A stretch of DNA of 64,000 bases from assembly GCF_029814175.1 (NCBI RefSeq), contig NZ_CP122312.1, positions 2,852,001-2,916,000 of the forward strand, read 5' to 3'. The notes beneath the pieces were generated by a model. It worked only from the letters and a program-made list of their open reading frames with translations, was not told where the DNA came from and did no database searches. Position numbers and translations under genes: made by a program. This document shows, piece by piece, positions 53,801-63,956 of the stretch; within the stretch, counting starts at the first letter, position 1, and each line of letters starts with the position of its first letter. The stretch is from Halospeciosus flavus. GTDB taxonomy: Archaea; Halobacteriota; Halobacteria; Halobacteriales; Halobacteriaceae.

Positions 53801-55299
53801 GCCTCGTCGTCGAACTCGGGGTGGTGTTCGCCTACCTCCTCGTCGCGCTCGTCGTCGGCGCCGTCGCCTACCGCGCCACCGAGCGCTCCGCCGAGGACTA
53901 CTACCTCGCGGGCCGCGGACTCGGCACGGTGGTGTTGCTGTTCACCACGTTCGCGACGCTCCTCTCGGCGTTCACCTTCTTCGGCGGCCCGAACCTCGCC
54001 TACGCGGCCGGTCCCGAGTGGATCCTGGTGATGGGCCTGATGGACGGCGTGCTCTTCGGCCTGCTCTGGTACTTCCTCGGTTACAAGCAGTGGCTCGTCG
54101 GCCGCGCGCAGGGGTACGTCACCCTCGGCGAGATGCTCGGCGACCGCTTCGGTTCGTCGGCCCTCCGGGGGTTGGTCGCCGCCATCTCGCTGTTCTGGCT
54201 GTTCCCGTACGTGATGCTCCAGCAGATGGGGGCCGGCACCGCCCTCGTCGCCCTCACCGACGGCGCCGTCCCCTACTGGGCGGGCGCGGCGCTCGTTACC
54301 GTGTTCATGATCGCCTACGTCGTCGTCTCGGGGATGCGCGGCGTCGCCTGGACCGACACCATCCAGGGGTTGTTCATGCTCGTCGTCGTGTGGGCCGCCT
54401 TCCTCTGGGTGGGCGGCGCGCTCGCTGCGACCGGCCAACTCGGGGGCGCACTCCCCGACGAGTTCCGCGCGCTCGGCGGCGGTCTCTACTCTCCGCAGTG
54501 GATGCTCTCGCAGGCCATCGGCATCGCCCTCGGCGTGACGATGTTCCCGCAGGTGAACCAGCGCTTCTTCGTCGGCGAGTCCGAGAGAGTGCTCAAGCGC
54601 TCGTTCGCCCTCTGGCCCGTGCTCGTCCTGTTGCTGTTCGTCCCCGCCTTCCTCCTCGGGTCGTGGGCCGCCGGCGTCGGCATCGAGACCTCCGGGAACG
54701 TCCTCCCGGTCCTGCTGAACGAGTACACGCCGGGGTGGTTCGCCGCGCTCGTCGTCGCGGGCGCGCTCGCGGCCATGATGAGTTCCTCCGACTCGATGCT
54801 CCTCTCGGGGTCGTCGTACTTCACCCGCGACCTGTACCGGCCGTTCGTGAACCCCGCGGCGAGCGACCGACGCGAGGACCTGCTGGGACGGGTCGGCGTC
54901 GCCGTCTTCGCGACGGGCGCGTTCGTCGCGAGCCTCTTCGAACCGGGGTCGCTCGTGCAGGTCGGGTCGACCGCGTTCGGCGGGTTCGCGCAACTCGCGC
55001 TCCCCGTCGGCGTCGCGCTCTACTGGCGCGGGACCACCCGCGCGGGGATGCTCGCCGGTGTCGCCGGGAGCCAGGCCTTCTACCTCTGGACGGTGTTCGG
55101 TCCCGAGGTGACGCTGGGTGGAGTGCCCGTGCTCGTCTCCACCTACTGGGGGTGGTCGGCGTCGATGGTCGGCGTCGTCCTCGGACTCGTCCTCACGCTC
55201 GGTGTCTCGGCGTTCACCGCGCAGGCCGCGGGCGAGGACAGCGCCGTCTACTTCGAGGGACTCCGCGCGGCCGCGAGAGCGGACGCGGAGGGTGAGTGA
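53797..55299 (+). CDS. sodium:solute symporter family (SSS) transporter
   Basis: The 500-residue protein has about 13 helices and SSS signatures: YYLAGRGLG near the start, FSAFTFFGGPNLAYAAGPEW, and ALAAMMSSSDSMLLSGSSYFTRDLY. It imports a solute with sodium; the substrate could be an organic acid, amino acid or sugar. The GTG start at 53797 overlaps the small-protein stop. A regulator gene follows immediately. Confidence 0.92.
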   Translation: MSLVVELGVVFAYLLVALVVGAVAYRATERSAEDYYLAGRGLGTVVLLFTTFATLLSAFTFFGGPNLAYAAGPEWILVMGLMDGVLFGLLWYFLGYKQWLVGRAQGYVTLGEMLGDRFGSSALRGLVAAISLFWLFPYVMLQQMGAGTALVALTDGAVPYWAGAALVTVFMIAYVVVSGMRGVAWTDTIQGLFMLVVVWAAFLWVGGALAATGQLGGALPDEFRALGGGLYSPQWMLSQAIGIALGVTMFPQVNQRFFVGESERVLKRSFALWPVLVLLLFVPAFLLGSWAAGVGIETSGNVLPVLLNEYTPGWFAALVVAGALAAMMSSSDSMLLSGSSYFTRDLYRPFVNPAASDRREDLLGRVGVAVFATGAFVASLFEPGSLVQVGSTAFGGFAQLALPVGVALYWRGTTRAGMLAGVAGSQAFYLWTVFGPEVTLGGVPVLVSTYWGWSASMVGVVLGLVLTLGVSAFTAQAAGEDSAVYFEGLRAAARADAEGE

Positions 55300-55301
55300 C
55301 G

Positions 55302-56203
<902 letters not shown>

Positions 56204-56207
<4 letters not shown>

Positions 56208-56878
56208 ACCCGCGTTTCGAGTTTCTTCACGCGCGTCGTCAGCAGGAGGAACGTCGCGACGACCGTGAGGACGACGGCGCCCGCGGCGGCGAGGAGGTGG
56301 GGGTCGGTCGGGTGCGTCCACGAACCGTCGAGGACCCCCTGCGGCGGGACGAGAGTGTGGTGGGGCGTGCCGAGAACGGGCACGAAGTAGTCGACGACGT
56401 CGTTGAGGAGGTACCACCCGACGGCGACGGCGGCCGCCCACACCGGGAAGTCGCTGTAGCGGTGGACGACGAACGCCTGGACCACCATCGCGAGGTGACT
56501 CCAGAAGAGGAAGTGGTACATCGCGGGGTGGAGGTATGAGAAGCCGTCCGCGAACACGAGGAGGACGTACGGCGTCCACGCGCCGAGTTTGATACAGCCG
56601 ACGAACGCGAGCGCGTCGAGCCACGGCTGTTGGCGGCCGAGGCGCCACGCGGCGAGCGAGAGACCGATGAACAGGGTCGCGACGGGGCTATCCGGGACGA
56701 ACAGCCACATCGCCGGTGGCTCGAAGCGCGACTGCGGGAGGTAGTAGTAGAAGCCGAAGGCGGTCCCGAGTAGGTTGGCGGCGACGACGACCGGGAGCAG
56801 TCGGAACGCCACGTCTTCGAGCCACCCGGGGAGCGGTGCGACGTACCACGGCAGCGACTCTCGGGGCGGCGTCGACAT
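56204..56878 (-). CDS. DUF1405 family membrane protein
   Basis: The 224-residue protein has about seven membrane helices, including FAFYYYLPQSRF-like and HPAMYHFLFWSHLAMV segments, and a start MSTPPRESLPWYVAPLPGW. DUF1405 has no settled function. It overlaps the end of the convergent regulator gene (CTA/TAG overlap). Confidence 0.85.
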
Positions 56879-57045
56879 TGCCCGAGAATTCGCGTCCACC
56901 GGCAAAATCCTGCCGACTCCGACACGTCCCAACATACTATATACCGGCTATACGATAAATCCAAGTACCGTTGTCCCCCAACCGAAGTGCCGAACTCCGC
57001 CGTGACGGCGACCGAGCCAACAGGACCAGCGGGAGGAGTAACGTC

Positions 57046-57669
57046 ATGAGCCCAGGCCGTGACACCGACGGGCCGTATCGTGAGAGTGCACGCGCGCTCG
57101 CCAAACAGATCACGCACGTCTTTCGCTACCACGACGAGAACGAGCGGGAGGCGGCCATCGAGGCCATGTGCGTCGTCGACGAGGCGCAGTTCGCACACCT
57201 CTCCGCGGAGGAGGCCGACGCCGCCGCCGAAGCGTACGTCGACGCCCTCTGGGCGAAGGACGCACTCGAAGCCGAGTACACCGCGGAAACCGGCGAACTC
57301 GACTGCGAGGGGTTGTTCGAGGCGGACTGGTCGCCGGTCGAGTCGGCGTTCCGTCGCCGTGCCGACGTGGCCGGAATCGACGAGCGGTACGCCGACGTCA
57401 GCACGGTGGCGTGGCGCAACCACAAGGCCGGACGTGGCGACTACTGGACGGCGTTCCAGCAGGCACAGGTGTACGAACTCCGGGCGGCACTCCAGGACGA
57501 GGAGTACCCCCACAAACCCCGCTACGGCCAGTCCGGATTCGGTCCCGAGGCCGCCCGCTACGCCGTCGCGGTCGAACTCCACGACATGCACACCGAAGAG
57601 CACTGGCGGCAGGCCGTCGAGGTCATGACGCCCTACTTCGAGCGCATCCTCCGAGAACACCGGGAGTGA
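57046..57669 (+). CDS. unknown protein, paralogue A of the RecA-like locus
   Basis: The 207-residue acidic protein reads SARALAKQITHVF at the start, AFVDALW-type AYVDALWAKDALEA, VAWRNHK and a C-terminal block DYWTAFQQAQVYELRAAL to ERILREHRE. The C-terminal ~80 residues are nearly identical to those of the protein at 59297, while the N-terminal part is only about half identical. A GGAGG ribosome site (57032-57036) precedes ATG 57046. Possibly a partner of the RecA-like ATPase; the function is unknown. Confidence 0.75.
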   Translation: MSPGRDTDGPYRESARALAKQITHVFRYHDENEREAAIEAMCVVDEAQFAHLSAEEADAAAEAYVDALWAKDALEAEYTAETGELDCEGLFEADWSPVESAFRRRADVAGIDERYADVSTVAWRNHKAGRGDYWTAFQQAQVYELRAALQDEEYPHKPRYGQSGFGPEAARYAVAVELHDMHTEEHWRQAVEVMTPYFERILREHRE

Positions 57670-57676
57670 ACCCTTA

Positions 57677-57684
57677 GTTTATAC
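57677..57684 (+). promoter_or_regulatory. TATA-like box for the RecA-like gene
   Basis: GTTTATAC, about 32 nt before ATG 57715; suggests the ATPase has its own promoter. Confidence 0.4.
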
Positions 57685-57714
57685 CTCCGGAAGGCCGAGG
57701 TACGTTGAACGAAC

Positions 57715-59322
57715 ATGCCGGTGGACACGGGAGTCGAGCTCCTGAACAGAGCGCTCGGTGGTGGGTTCCCGACGGGGCGCTCGATGCTCGTCACGGGTGG
57801 ACCGGGGACCGGAAAGAGCACCCTCGCCATGCAGTTCCTCCAGGCGGGAATCGAGCGCGGCGAGCGCTGTCTCTACGTCAGTACCGAACAGACCCCGGAC
57901 GAACTCCGAGACGCCTTCGAGCCGTTCGCCTTCGACCTCGACCACGAGGACCTCGTCGTCACGAGCGTCCACGCCACACACGGGACGACGTTCGAGTCGG
58001 GCGATGAGTCGACGCTCACCCTGGAGACGCTCGACGAGGAGGAGGTGCTCGGCGGCGAGTTCGGCGCCCCCTTCGAAGCGCGCTACATCCAGCAGTACCT
58101 CGAACGCTTCGGGCCGTGTGACCGCGTCGTCTTCGACAGCATCTCCGGGCTCGCCCCGATGGCGAGGGACGAGGACGCCTTCCGTCGGGCGGTCCTCGAC
58201 CTCGTCCAACTCTTCACCGACGACTTCGGCGCGACGACGGTGTTCACCGCGGAGGGCGACGGGAGTGAGTCTACCGACGGCGGCGGCGTCGACGATCTCC
58301 AGTACAGTACGCACGGTGTGATCCGCCTGTGGCGCGAGCGGGTCGAGGGCGACGTCCACCGGTACCTCCGCGTGCTGAAACTCCGCGGCGTCGACCACGA
58401 CACCCGTCGCTACGAGGTGGAGATCGGTCCCCGCGGCGTCCACCTCGCACCGCGCCACCGGACCCGCTCGCAGTCGTTCCTCCAACACGAGTTCGAGACG
58501 ACGAACGTCCCCGGACTCGACGAACTGACCGGCGGCGGGTTCGTCCGCGGGAGTACCGCTCTCGTCGAGCACGACGGCCGGGCCGAGGTGAACACCATCA
58601 TCCTCTCGCTCATCGAGGCGGCCTACCAGAACGACCAGGCGATCGTCTTCTTCCCCTCCGCGAACATGGAACCGGACCGGTTCGACCGGATGCTCCCCGA
58701 GGGGATGCCGACGGTCGAGGAGTTACTCGCCGAGGACCGCCTGTTCGTCCTCGACTTCGTCGGGACGTGGTCGCACCTCGAGAAGAACGTGTACTCGTTC
58801 GGACAGGCGAACGGACTGTTCGAGCAGATGGTCCAGGAGATCCGGACGGTCCAGTTCGTCAAGATAAAGCGCGCCGTCGAGCGGGTCAACCGCGCTCGCG
58901 GCGAGCGGTCGGTGTTCACGCTGCTCTACACCGAGTCGCTCCTCCAGCGCCTCCGGCCGGAGGAAGTCCGGCAGATGTACTACTGGGCGAAGGGCAACCT
59001 CCTGCGACCGGACGACCGCGTCCTGTTCGTCCAGAACCCCGGCGTGATGGACGACTCCCTCGCCGAGTTCTACGCCTACGACTCCGAACAGGTCCTCCGA
59101 ACGTGGCTCGAAGACGACGGACTCCAGTACATCAAACTGGAGAAGTCGCCGAGCGGAGACCTCGGACGAACCGGTCTCGTCCACCACGTCGACGAACCCC
59201 CGTACGTACGCGTCCAGCGCCACGACTCGCGAGAATCAGTCTCTGAGAGTGACAAAACACTCAATAGCGAGGGTAGCCCCACTAGAGCTAGTGAGTATGT
59301 CGACAGGGGGGAGGATGACTGA
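57715..59322 (+). CDS. RecA-superfamily (KaiC/RAD55-like) ATPase with degenerate second domain
   Basis: The 535-residue protein has a first RecA-like domain with Walker A TGGPGTGKST (residues 27-36) and Walker B CDRVVFDSIS, and a second domain starting TTNVPGLDELTGGG whose P-loop is lost (EHDGRAEVN). This resembles haloarchaeal RAD55-like/KaiC-like proteins. It probably acts as a signalling or assembly ATPase. It lies between two paralogous unknown genes and overlaps the start of the downstream one by up to 26 nt. Confidence 0.85.
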   Translation: MPVDTGVELLNRALGGGFPTGRSMLVTGGPGTGKSTLAMQFLQAGIERGERCLYVSTEQTPDELRDAFEPFAFDLDHEDLVVTSVHATHGTTFESGDESTLTLETLDEEEVLGGEFGAPFEARYIQQYLERFGPCDRVVFDSISGLAPMARDEDAFRRAVLDLVQLFTDDFGATTVFTAEGDGSESTDGGGVDDLQYSTHGVIRLWRERVEGDVHRYLRVLKLRGVDHDTRRYEVEIGPRGVHLAPRHRTRSQSFLQHEFETTNVPGLDELTGGGFVRGSTALVEHDGRAEVNTIILSLIEAAYQNDQAIVFFPSANMEPDRFDRMLPEGMPTVEELLAEDRLFVLDFVGTWSHLEKNVYSFGQANGLFEQMVQEIRTVQFVKIKRAVERVNRARGERSVFTLLYTESLLQRLRPEEVRQMYYWAKGNLLRPDDRVLFVQNPGVMDDSLAEFYAYDSEQVLRTWLEDDGLQYIKLEKSPSGDLGRTGLVHHVDEPPYVRVQRHDSRESVSESDKTLNSEGSPTRASEYVDRGEDD

Positions 59323-59923
59323 AGGGGACCGGAGGGAGAGCGCGACGCGGTTGGCGACGCGGCTCGTCGAGGGGTTCCAGTACCACGACGAGGACGACCG
59401 GGCCGGCGCACTCGCCTCGTTCCGGGCCGTCGACGCGGGGCAGTTCGCCCACCTCGGCAACGAGGGCGTCGACGCGGCGAGCGAGGCCTTCGTCGACGCC
59501 CTCTGGGCGAAAGACGACCTCGAAGCCGACTACATCCTCGAAGACGGCGAGGAGATCGACGTGGTGGGACTCCGGGAGGCGGATTGGTCACCGATCCGCG
59601 AGGCGTTCCTCCGCCGAGCGGACGCCGCGGGCATCGACGAACAATACGCGGACGCGAGCACGGTGGCGTGGCGCAACCACAAGGTCGGCGGCGACTACTG
59701 GTCGGCGTTCCAGCAGGCCCAGGTGTACGAACTCCGGGCGGCACTCCAGAACGAGGAGTACCCCCACAAACCCCGCTACGGCCAGTCCGGGTTCGGTCCC
59801 GAGGCGGCCCGGTACACGGTCGGTGTCGAACTGCACGATATGCACACCGAAGAGCACTGGCGGCAGGCCGTCGAGGTCATGACGCCCTACTTCGAGCGCA
59901 TCCTCCGCGGCCACCGCGAGTGA
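59297..59923 (+). CDS. unknown protein, paralogue B of the RecA-like locus
   Basis: The 208-residue protein shares the C-terminal half with the paralogue at 57046 at near identity (about 235 bp, roughly 93% by eye) but diverges before it. ATG 59297 overlaps the ATPase gene; ATG 59315 also overlaps it. A palindromic ACTAG-AG-CTAGT (59281-59292) lies just upstream. The shared 3' half suggests gene conversion. Confidence 0.75.
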   Translation: MSTGGRMTEGDRRESATRLATRLVEGFQYHDEDDRAGALASFRAVDAGQFAHLGNEGVDAASEAFVDALWAKDDLEADYILEDGEEIDVVGLREADWSPIREAFLRRADAAGIDEQYADASTVAWRNHKVGGDYWSAFQQAQVYELRAALQNEEYPHKPRYGQSGFGPEAARYTVGVELHDMHTEEHWRQAVEVMTPYFERILRGHRE

Positions 59924-59979
59924 CGGTCTCGTCGGTAACAATCGGCATTACTTAGGTAGTCCTCTCGCTAGCCAGGGCT

Positions 59980-60888
59980 ATGTCCGAAGAAACCGACCTC
60001 GAAGGACTCAAACGAGGGACCGAACTCGTCAAGCGCGGGTTCGCGCGGATGCAGAAGGGCGGCGTCATCATGGACGTCGTGAACGCCGAGCAGGCCCGGA
60101 TCGCCGAGGAGGCCGGCGCGGTCGCCGTGATGCACCTCGAAGCCGTCCCGGCCGACATCCGCAAGCGCGGCGGCGTCGCCCGGATGGCCGACCCCAGCGG
60201 TATCCAGGAGGTCATCGACGCCGTCTCCATCCCCGTCATGGGGAAGGTACGCATCGGCCACCGGAAGGAGGCCGAGATCATGGAGGTCGCGGGCGCAGAC
60301 ATGATCGACGAGTCGGAGGTGCTCACGCCCGCCGACGACACGTACCACATCGACAAGCGCGACTTCACCGCGCCGTTCGTCTGTGGCGCGCGCAACCTCG
60401 GCGAGGCGCTCCGACGCATCCACGAGGGCGCAGCCATGATCCGGACGAAGGGCGAAGCCGGGACCGGCGACGTCAACCAGGCCGTCCACCACCAGCGCCA
60501 GATCAAGAGCGCCATCCGCAAACTCGAGGGGATGAACTACGAGGAACGCGAGATGTGGGCGCGCGAGCACGAGGCCCCCAACGACCTCGTCCACGAGACG
60601 GCCGAGATGGGTCGACTGCCGGTCGTCAACTTCGCGGCCGGGGGCATCGCCACGCCCGCGGACGCCGCGCTCATGATGCACCACGAGTGCGACGGAATCT
60701 TCGTCGGTTCCGGCATCTTCGGCGCCGAGGACCCCGAGGCGATGGGGCGGGCCATCGTCGACGCCGTCAACAACTGGGACGACCCCGAGCGCCTCGCCGA
60801 AATTGCCTCGAACATCGGCGCGGGGATGAAGGGCGAGGCCAACGTCGACCTCCCCGAAGAGGAGCAGTTCCAGGGCCGCGGTAACTGA
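59980..60888 (+). CDS. pdxS: pyridoxal 5'-phosphate synthase subunit PdxS
   Basis: The 302-residue protein has the Pdx1 barrel motifs [34 protein letters not shown] (catalytic Lys) and [13 protein letters not shown]. It makes PLP from ribose-5-phosphate, glyceraldehyde-3-phosphate and PdxT-delivered ammonia. The PdxT partner is not in the window. A TATA-like ACTTAG is about 30 nt before ATG 59980. Confidence 0.97.
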   Translation: MSEETDLEGLKRGTELVKRGFARMQKGGVIMDVVNAEQARIAEEAGAVAVMHLEAVPADIRKRGGVARMADPSGIQEVIDAVSIPVMGKVRIGHRKEAEIMEVAGADMIDESEVLTPADDTYHIDKRDFTAPFVCGARNLGEALRRIHEGAAMIRTKGEAGTGDVNQAVHHQRQIKSAIRKLEGMNYEEREMWAREHEAPNDLVHETAEMGRLPVVNFAAGGIATPADAALMMHHECDGIFVGSGIFGAEDPEAMGRAIVDAVNNWDDPERLAEIASNIGAGMKGEANVDLPEEEQFQGRGN

Positions 60889-60968
60889 GTCGAGTCGACG
60901 GCGAGCGAACCCGTCCCGTCCCGGTCCCCCGGGCGAATCTTTTTCCTCCCGTTCGTCCATTCACTCGC

Positions 60969-62264
60969 ATGGAGCAGTCTGCAATCCCGCACTGGTACGG
61001 GCCAGACGACGACGTCCTCACCGTCGCGGAGGGCGAGGACGCGACCGTCTACGACGAGGACGGCACCGAGTACCTCGACTTCCTCTCGCAACTCTACAGC
61101 GTGAACGCCGGCCACTCCTGCGAGCGCATCGTCGAGGCGATGACCGAGCAGGCACGCCGGATTCCCTACGTCTCCTCGTCGAAGCACACGCCCATCCGCT
61201 CGGAACTCGCCGGCAAACTCGTCGAGCGCGCGCCGGACGGTCTCACGGACGTCTTCTTCTCCGTCACGGGGAGCGAGGCGAACGAACTCGCCCTCCAACT
61301 CGCCCGCGAGTACCAGGACGCGCCGAAGGTCCTCTCGCGGTGGCGCTCCTACCACGGGTCGACCTACGGCGCGGCGGCGCTCACGGGCGACCCCCAGACG
61401 CGCGCACCGGTCGAGAAACACGCCGCGACCACCGGCTACACGAAGTTCCTCCCGCCGCTGGACTTCGGCGGACCGTTCGACGCCGACACGCCCGAGGAAC
61501 TCGCCGAGAAGGCCGCCGACCACCTGGAGTGGGTCATCAAGAACGAGGGGCCGGACTCCATCGCCGCGCTCGTCACCGAACCCGTCGGCGGGACGAGCGG
61601 TGCCTACACCGCCCCGCCGGGTTACTTCGAGCGCGTGCGCGAACTCTGTGACGAGTACGACATCCTCCTCGTCGCCGACGAGGTCATCTCCGGTTTCGGC
61701 CGGTGTGGCGACTGGTTCGCCATCGAGGGCGAGGGCGTCGAACCCGACCTCGTCACCTTCGCGAAGGGCGTGACCAGCTCCTACGCGCCGCTCGCGGGCG
61801 TCCTCGTGAACGAGGGGCTCGCCGGGATGGTCGAGGACGAGGGCCTTCCGACCGGTCAGACGTTCGCCGGTCACCCGGTGAGCTGTGCGGCTGGCGTCGC
61901 GGCCATCGACGCCTACGAGGACGGCCTGCTGGAGAACGTCCGCGCGCTCGCGCCCGAACTGGAGTCGGGACTGCGCTCGCTCGAAGACGAGTACGACGTG
62001 GTCGCGGACGTCCACGGCCGCGGGTTCCTCTGGGGCGTCGAGTTCGCCGACCCCGAGACGGGCGAGCACTTCTTCGACCCGCGCGTCGACGAGGGTGACA
62101 ACCCCGTCTCGGACGTGCTCGCCGAGGCGCGAGAGCGCGGCGTCCTCTTCGGCGGGGGGCGTCCGACGGTCCAGGTCATCGTCTCGCCGCCGCTGTGTGC
62201 GACCACCGACGAGATCGACACCGCAGTCGAGGTCCTCGGCGAGAGTATCGACGCCGTCTTCTGA
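60969..62264 (+). CDS. class III aminotransferase (aspartate aminotransferase family)
   Basis: The 431-residue protein has the class III signature VADEVISGFGRCGDWF and the Schiff-base Lys in VTFAKGVTSSYAPLAGV. It resembles omega-amino acid:pyruvate-type or 4-aminobutyrate transaminases. The amino donor cannot be inferred from sequence alone. Confidence 0.9.
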   Translation: MEQSAIPHWYGPDDDVLTVAEGEDATVYDEDGTEYLDFLSQLYSVNAGHSCERIVEAMTEQARRIPYVSSSKHTPIRSELAGKLVERAPDGLTDVFFSVTGSEANELALQLAREYQDAPKVLSRWRSYHGSTYGAAALTGDPQTRAPVEKHAATTGYTKFLPPLDFGGPFDADTPEELAEKAADHLEWVIKNEGPDSIAALVTEPVGGTSGAYTAPPGYFERVRELCDEYDILLVADEVISGFGRCGDWFAIEGEGVEPDLVTFAKGVTSSYAPLAGVLVNEGLAGMVEDEGLPTGQTFAGHPVSCAAGVAAIDAYEDGLLENVRALAPELESGLRSLEDEYDVVADVHGRGFLWGVEFADPETGEHFFDPRVDEGDNPVSDVLAEARERGVLFGGGRPTVQVIVSPPLCATTDEIDTAVEVLGESIDAVF

Positions 62265-62560
62265 GGGGGCCACCCGCTCGGCCACTGCCACCGCGTTCCC
62301 GATTCCCGGTTTCCCGGTTCGTCAACTTTTCCGAGCGCGCGCGCCCCGTATCTGGACGTTCGCCACACCTATTTTCGCCGCCGCGACGGCAATCGAGAGG
62401 TTCGTGACAATAGGGGCCTATTACCATATATATCCCCTAATAGTCGCCGCCTGCGTGCGGTTTTCGTCGAAGCGCACGGACGTCCACCGGTGACCGGGTG
62501 TCGCAAGAATCTGTCACAGGGACAGGTTTATGTATGCTGGCGATTGGACGTTCGTACACG
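62265..62560. promoter_or_regulatory. long spacer with two candidate promoters for the leuA-type gene
   Basis: It contains AATAGG-GG-CCTATT (62409-62422), a perfect 6-bp inverted repeat, next to a strong TATA CATATATATC (62424-62433) and a CCCCTAA half-site (62434-62440). A second TATA-like TTTATGTA is at 62526-62534. The distal promoter would give a leader over 100 nt, including a 12-codon GTG ORF at 62455. Confidence 0.5.
62526..62534 (+). promoter_or_regulatory. TATA-like box proximal to the leuA-type gene
   Basis: GTTTATGTA, about 34 nt before ATG 62561; the same spacing as the box before ATG 63858. Confidence 0.5.
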
Positions 62561-62632
62561 ATGTCTCACAACGAGACTCCCGGTGCAAGTCCGGGGGACC
62601 GAGTTCTTCCAGGGCACATTAGCCCACAATAA
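62561..62632 (+). other. out-of-frame leaderless 23-codon ORF over the leuA-type start
   Basis: ATG 62561 is at the leaderless distance from TTTATGTA and opens a 23-codon frame (MSHNETPGASPGDRVLPG, then HISPQ and TAA at 62630). It overlaps the synthase frame, shifted by +1. Within it, CTCCCGG and CCGGGGG arms (62577-62583, 62591-62597) place the GTG used by the synthase in a hairpin loop. It is either a translated leader or the original N-terminus of the synthase cut off by an indel. Confidence 0.5.
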
Positions 62633-63788
62633 CGAAGACGAATTCGAAGACGCACGGATTTTCGACACCACGCTACGCGACGGCGAGCAGACGCCGCGAA
62701 CGTCGTTCGACTACGACGACAAACGCGAGATAGCGGCGGTGCTCGACGAAATGAACACCCACGTCATCGAGGCAGGGTTCCCGGTCAACTCGGACGCCGA
62801 GTTCGAGACCGTCCGGGACATCGCCGAGGCGACGTCGACGACGACCTGCGGGCTGGCCCGCGTGGTCGACAAGGACGTCGAGGCGGCGCTGGACGCCGGA
62901 GTCGACATGGTGCACGTGTTCGCGTCCACCAGCGACATCCAACTCCAGGACTCGATGCACGCGACTCGCGAGGAGGTCGTCGAACGCTCCGTCGAGGCAG
63001 TCGAACGCGTCCGCGACGCGGGCGTCGAGGTGATGTTCTCACCGATGGACTGCACGCGCACGGAGACCTCCTTCCTCGGAGAGGTCGTCACCGCCGTCGA
63101 CGAGGCCGGTGTCGACTGGATCAACCTCCCGGACACCTGCGGGGTGGCCACGCCCGGTCGCTTCGGCGACCTCGTGAAGTTCGTCGTCGACCAGGTCGAC
63201 GCACGCGTCGACGTCCACACGCACGACGACTTCGGGATGGCCTCCGCGAACGCCATCGCCGGCTTCTGTGCCGGCGCCGACCAGGCGCAGGTGTCGGTCA
63301 ACGGGATCGGCGAGCGAGCCGGGAACGCGGCCTACGAGGAGGTCGTGATGGCCGTGGAGTCCATCCACGGCGTCGACACCGGCATCGACACGACCCGCAT
63401 CACCGAGCTGTCACGACTCGTCGAAGACCGCTCGGACGTGCCGGTACCCGCGAACAAGCCCGTCGTGGGGGACAACGCGTTCTCCCACGAGAGCGGTATC
63501 CACGCCGCGGGCGTCATCGAGAACGCCGAGACGTTCGAACCGGGCGTGATGACCCCCGAGATGGTGGGTCACGAACGCCAGGTCGTCCTCGGCAAACACA
63601 CCGGCACCCACGCCGTCCGCAAACACCTCGAGGACGACGGGTACGACCCGACCGACGAGCAAGTCCGAAAGGTCACCCGGAAGGTGAAAGACTACGCCGC
63701 GGAGAAGCACAAGGTCTCGAAGACCGAACTGCGCGAGTTCGCGGCCGAGGTCGGCGTCGAACGACCCAAGGAGGAAGTGCAGGCCTGA
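62583..63788 (+). CDS. 2-isopropylmalate/(R)-citramalate synthase family enzyme
   Basis: The 401-residue enzyme (from GTG 62583) has the DRE-TIM signature RIFDTTLRDGEQTPRTSF, catalytic HTHDDFGMASANA and NGIGERAGNAAYEEV. It condenses acetyl-CoA with a 2-oxoacid at the entry to leucine or isoleucine synthesis. There is no LeuA regulatory domain, so LeuA versus CimA is unresolved. The start region is odd: conserved EFFQGTL begins in this frame, whereas the best promoter points to an ATG in another frame. Confidence 0.85.
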   Translation: MQVRGTEFFQGTLAHNNEDEFEDARIFDTTLRDGEQTPRTSFDYDDKREIAAVLDEMNTHVIEAGFPVNSDAEFETVRDIAEATSTTTCGLARVVDKDVEAALDAGVDMVHVFASTSDIQLQDSMHATREEVVERSVEAVERVRDAGVEVMFSPMDCTRTETSFLGEVVTAVDEAGVDWINLPDTCGVATPGRFGDLVKFVVDQVDARVDVHTHDDFGMASANAIAGFCAGADQAQVSVNGIGERAGNAAYEEVVMAVESIHGVDTGIDTTRITELSRLVEDRSDVPVPANKPVVGDNAFSHESGIHAAGVIENAETFEPGVMTPEMVGHERQVVLGKHTGTHAVRKHLEDDGYDPTDEQVRKVTRKVKDYAAEKHKVSKTELREFAAEVGVERPKEEVQA

Positions 63789-63823
63789 CGATGGCGACCG
63801 GCAGGGTCTGCGGAACCGGGAAG

Positions 63824-63831
63824 GCTTATGT
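63824..63831 (+). promoter_or_regulatory. TATA-like box for the presumed ilv leader
   Basis: CTTATGTA about 34 nt before ATG 63858, like the box before the leuA-type gene. Confidence 0.5.
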
Positions 63832-63857
63832 AGGTCGACGGCCTTCTCTCGACTACC

Positions 63858-63956
63858 ATGCGACACCACACCGCGGTTTCCGGCACGCGCGTCGGGGCCA
63901 GCGGTGCGAGCGTCGCCCTGCCGATCCGCTCCCTTCTCGGTATCGTAGGGGCGTAA
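63858..63956 (+). CDS. predicted leader peptide (32 codons), Leu/Ile/Val-rich end
   Basis: A leaderless 32-codon ORF. Its last 12 residues are LPIRSLLGIVGA, six of them Leu, Ile or Val, including the rare codons CTT and GTA. The TAA stop (63954-63956) lies in the loop of a strong hairpin. The arrangement resembles bacterial ilv/leu leader peptides. No structural gene follows before the window ends at 64000; ilvB is the expected neighbour in haloarchaeal gene order. Confidence 0.55.
   Translation: MRHHTAVSGTRVGASGASVALPIRSLLGIVGA

Noticed and set aside
62577..62597. tRNA T-arm-like hairpin at the leuA-type start
   Set aside because: The 7-nt loop TGCAAGT resembles a T-loop, but there is no matching acceptor strand or other tRNA arm around it.
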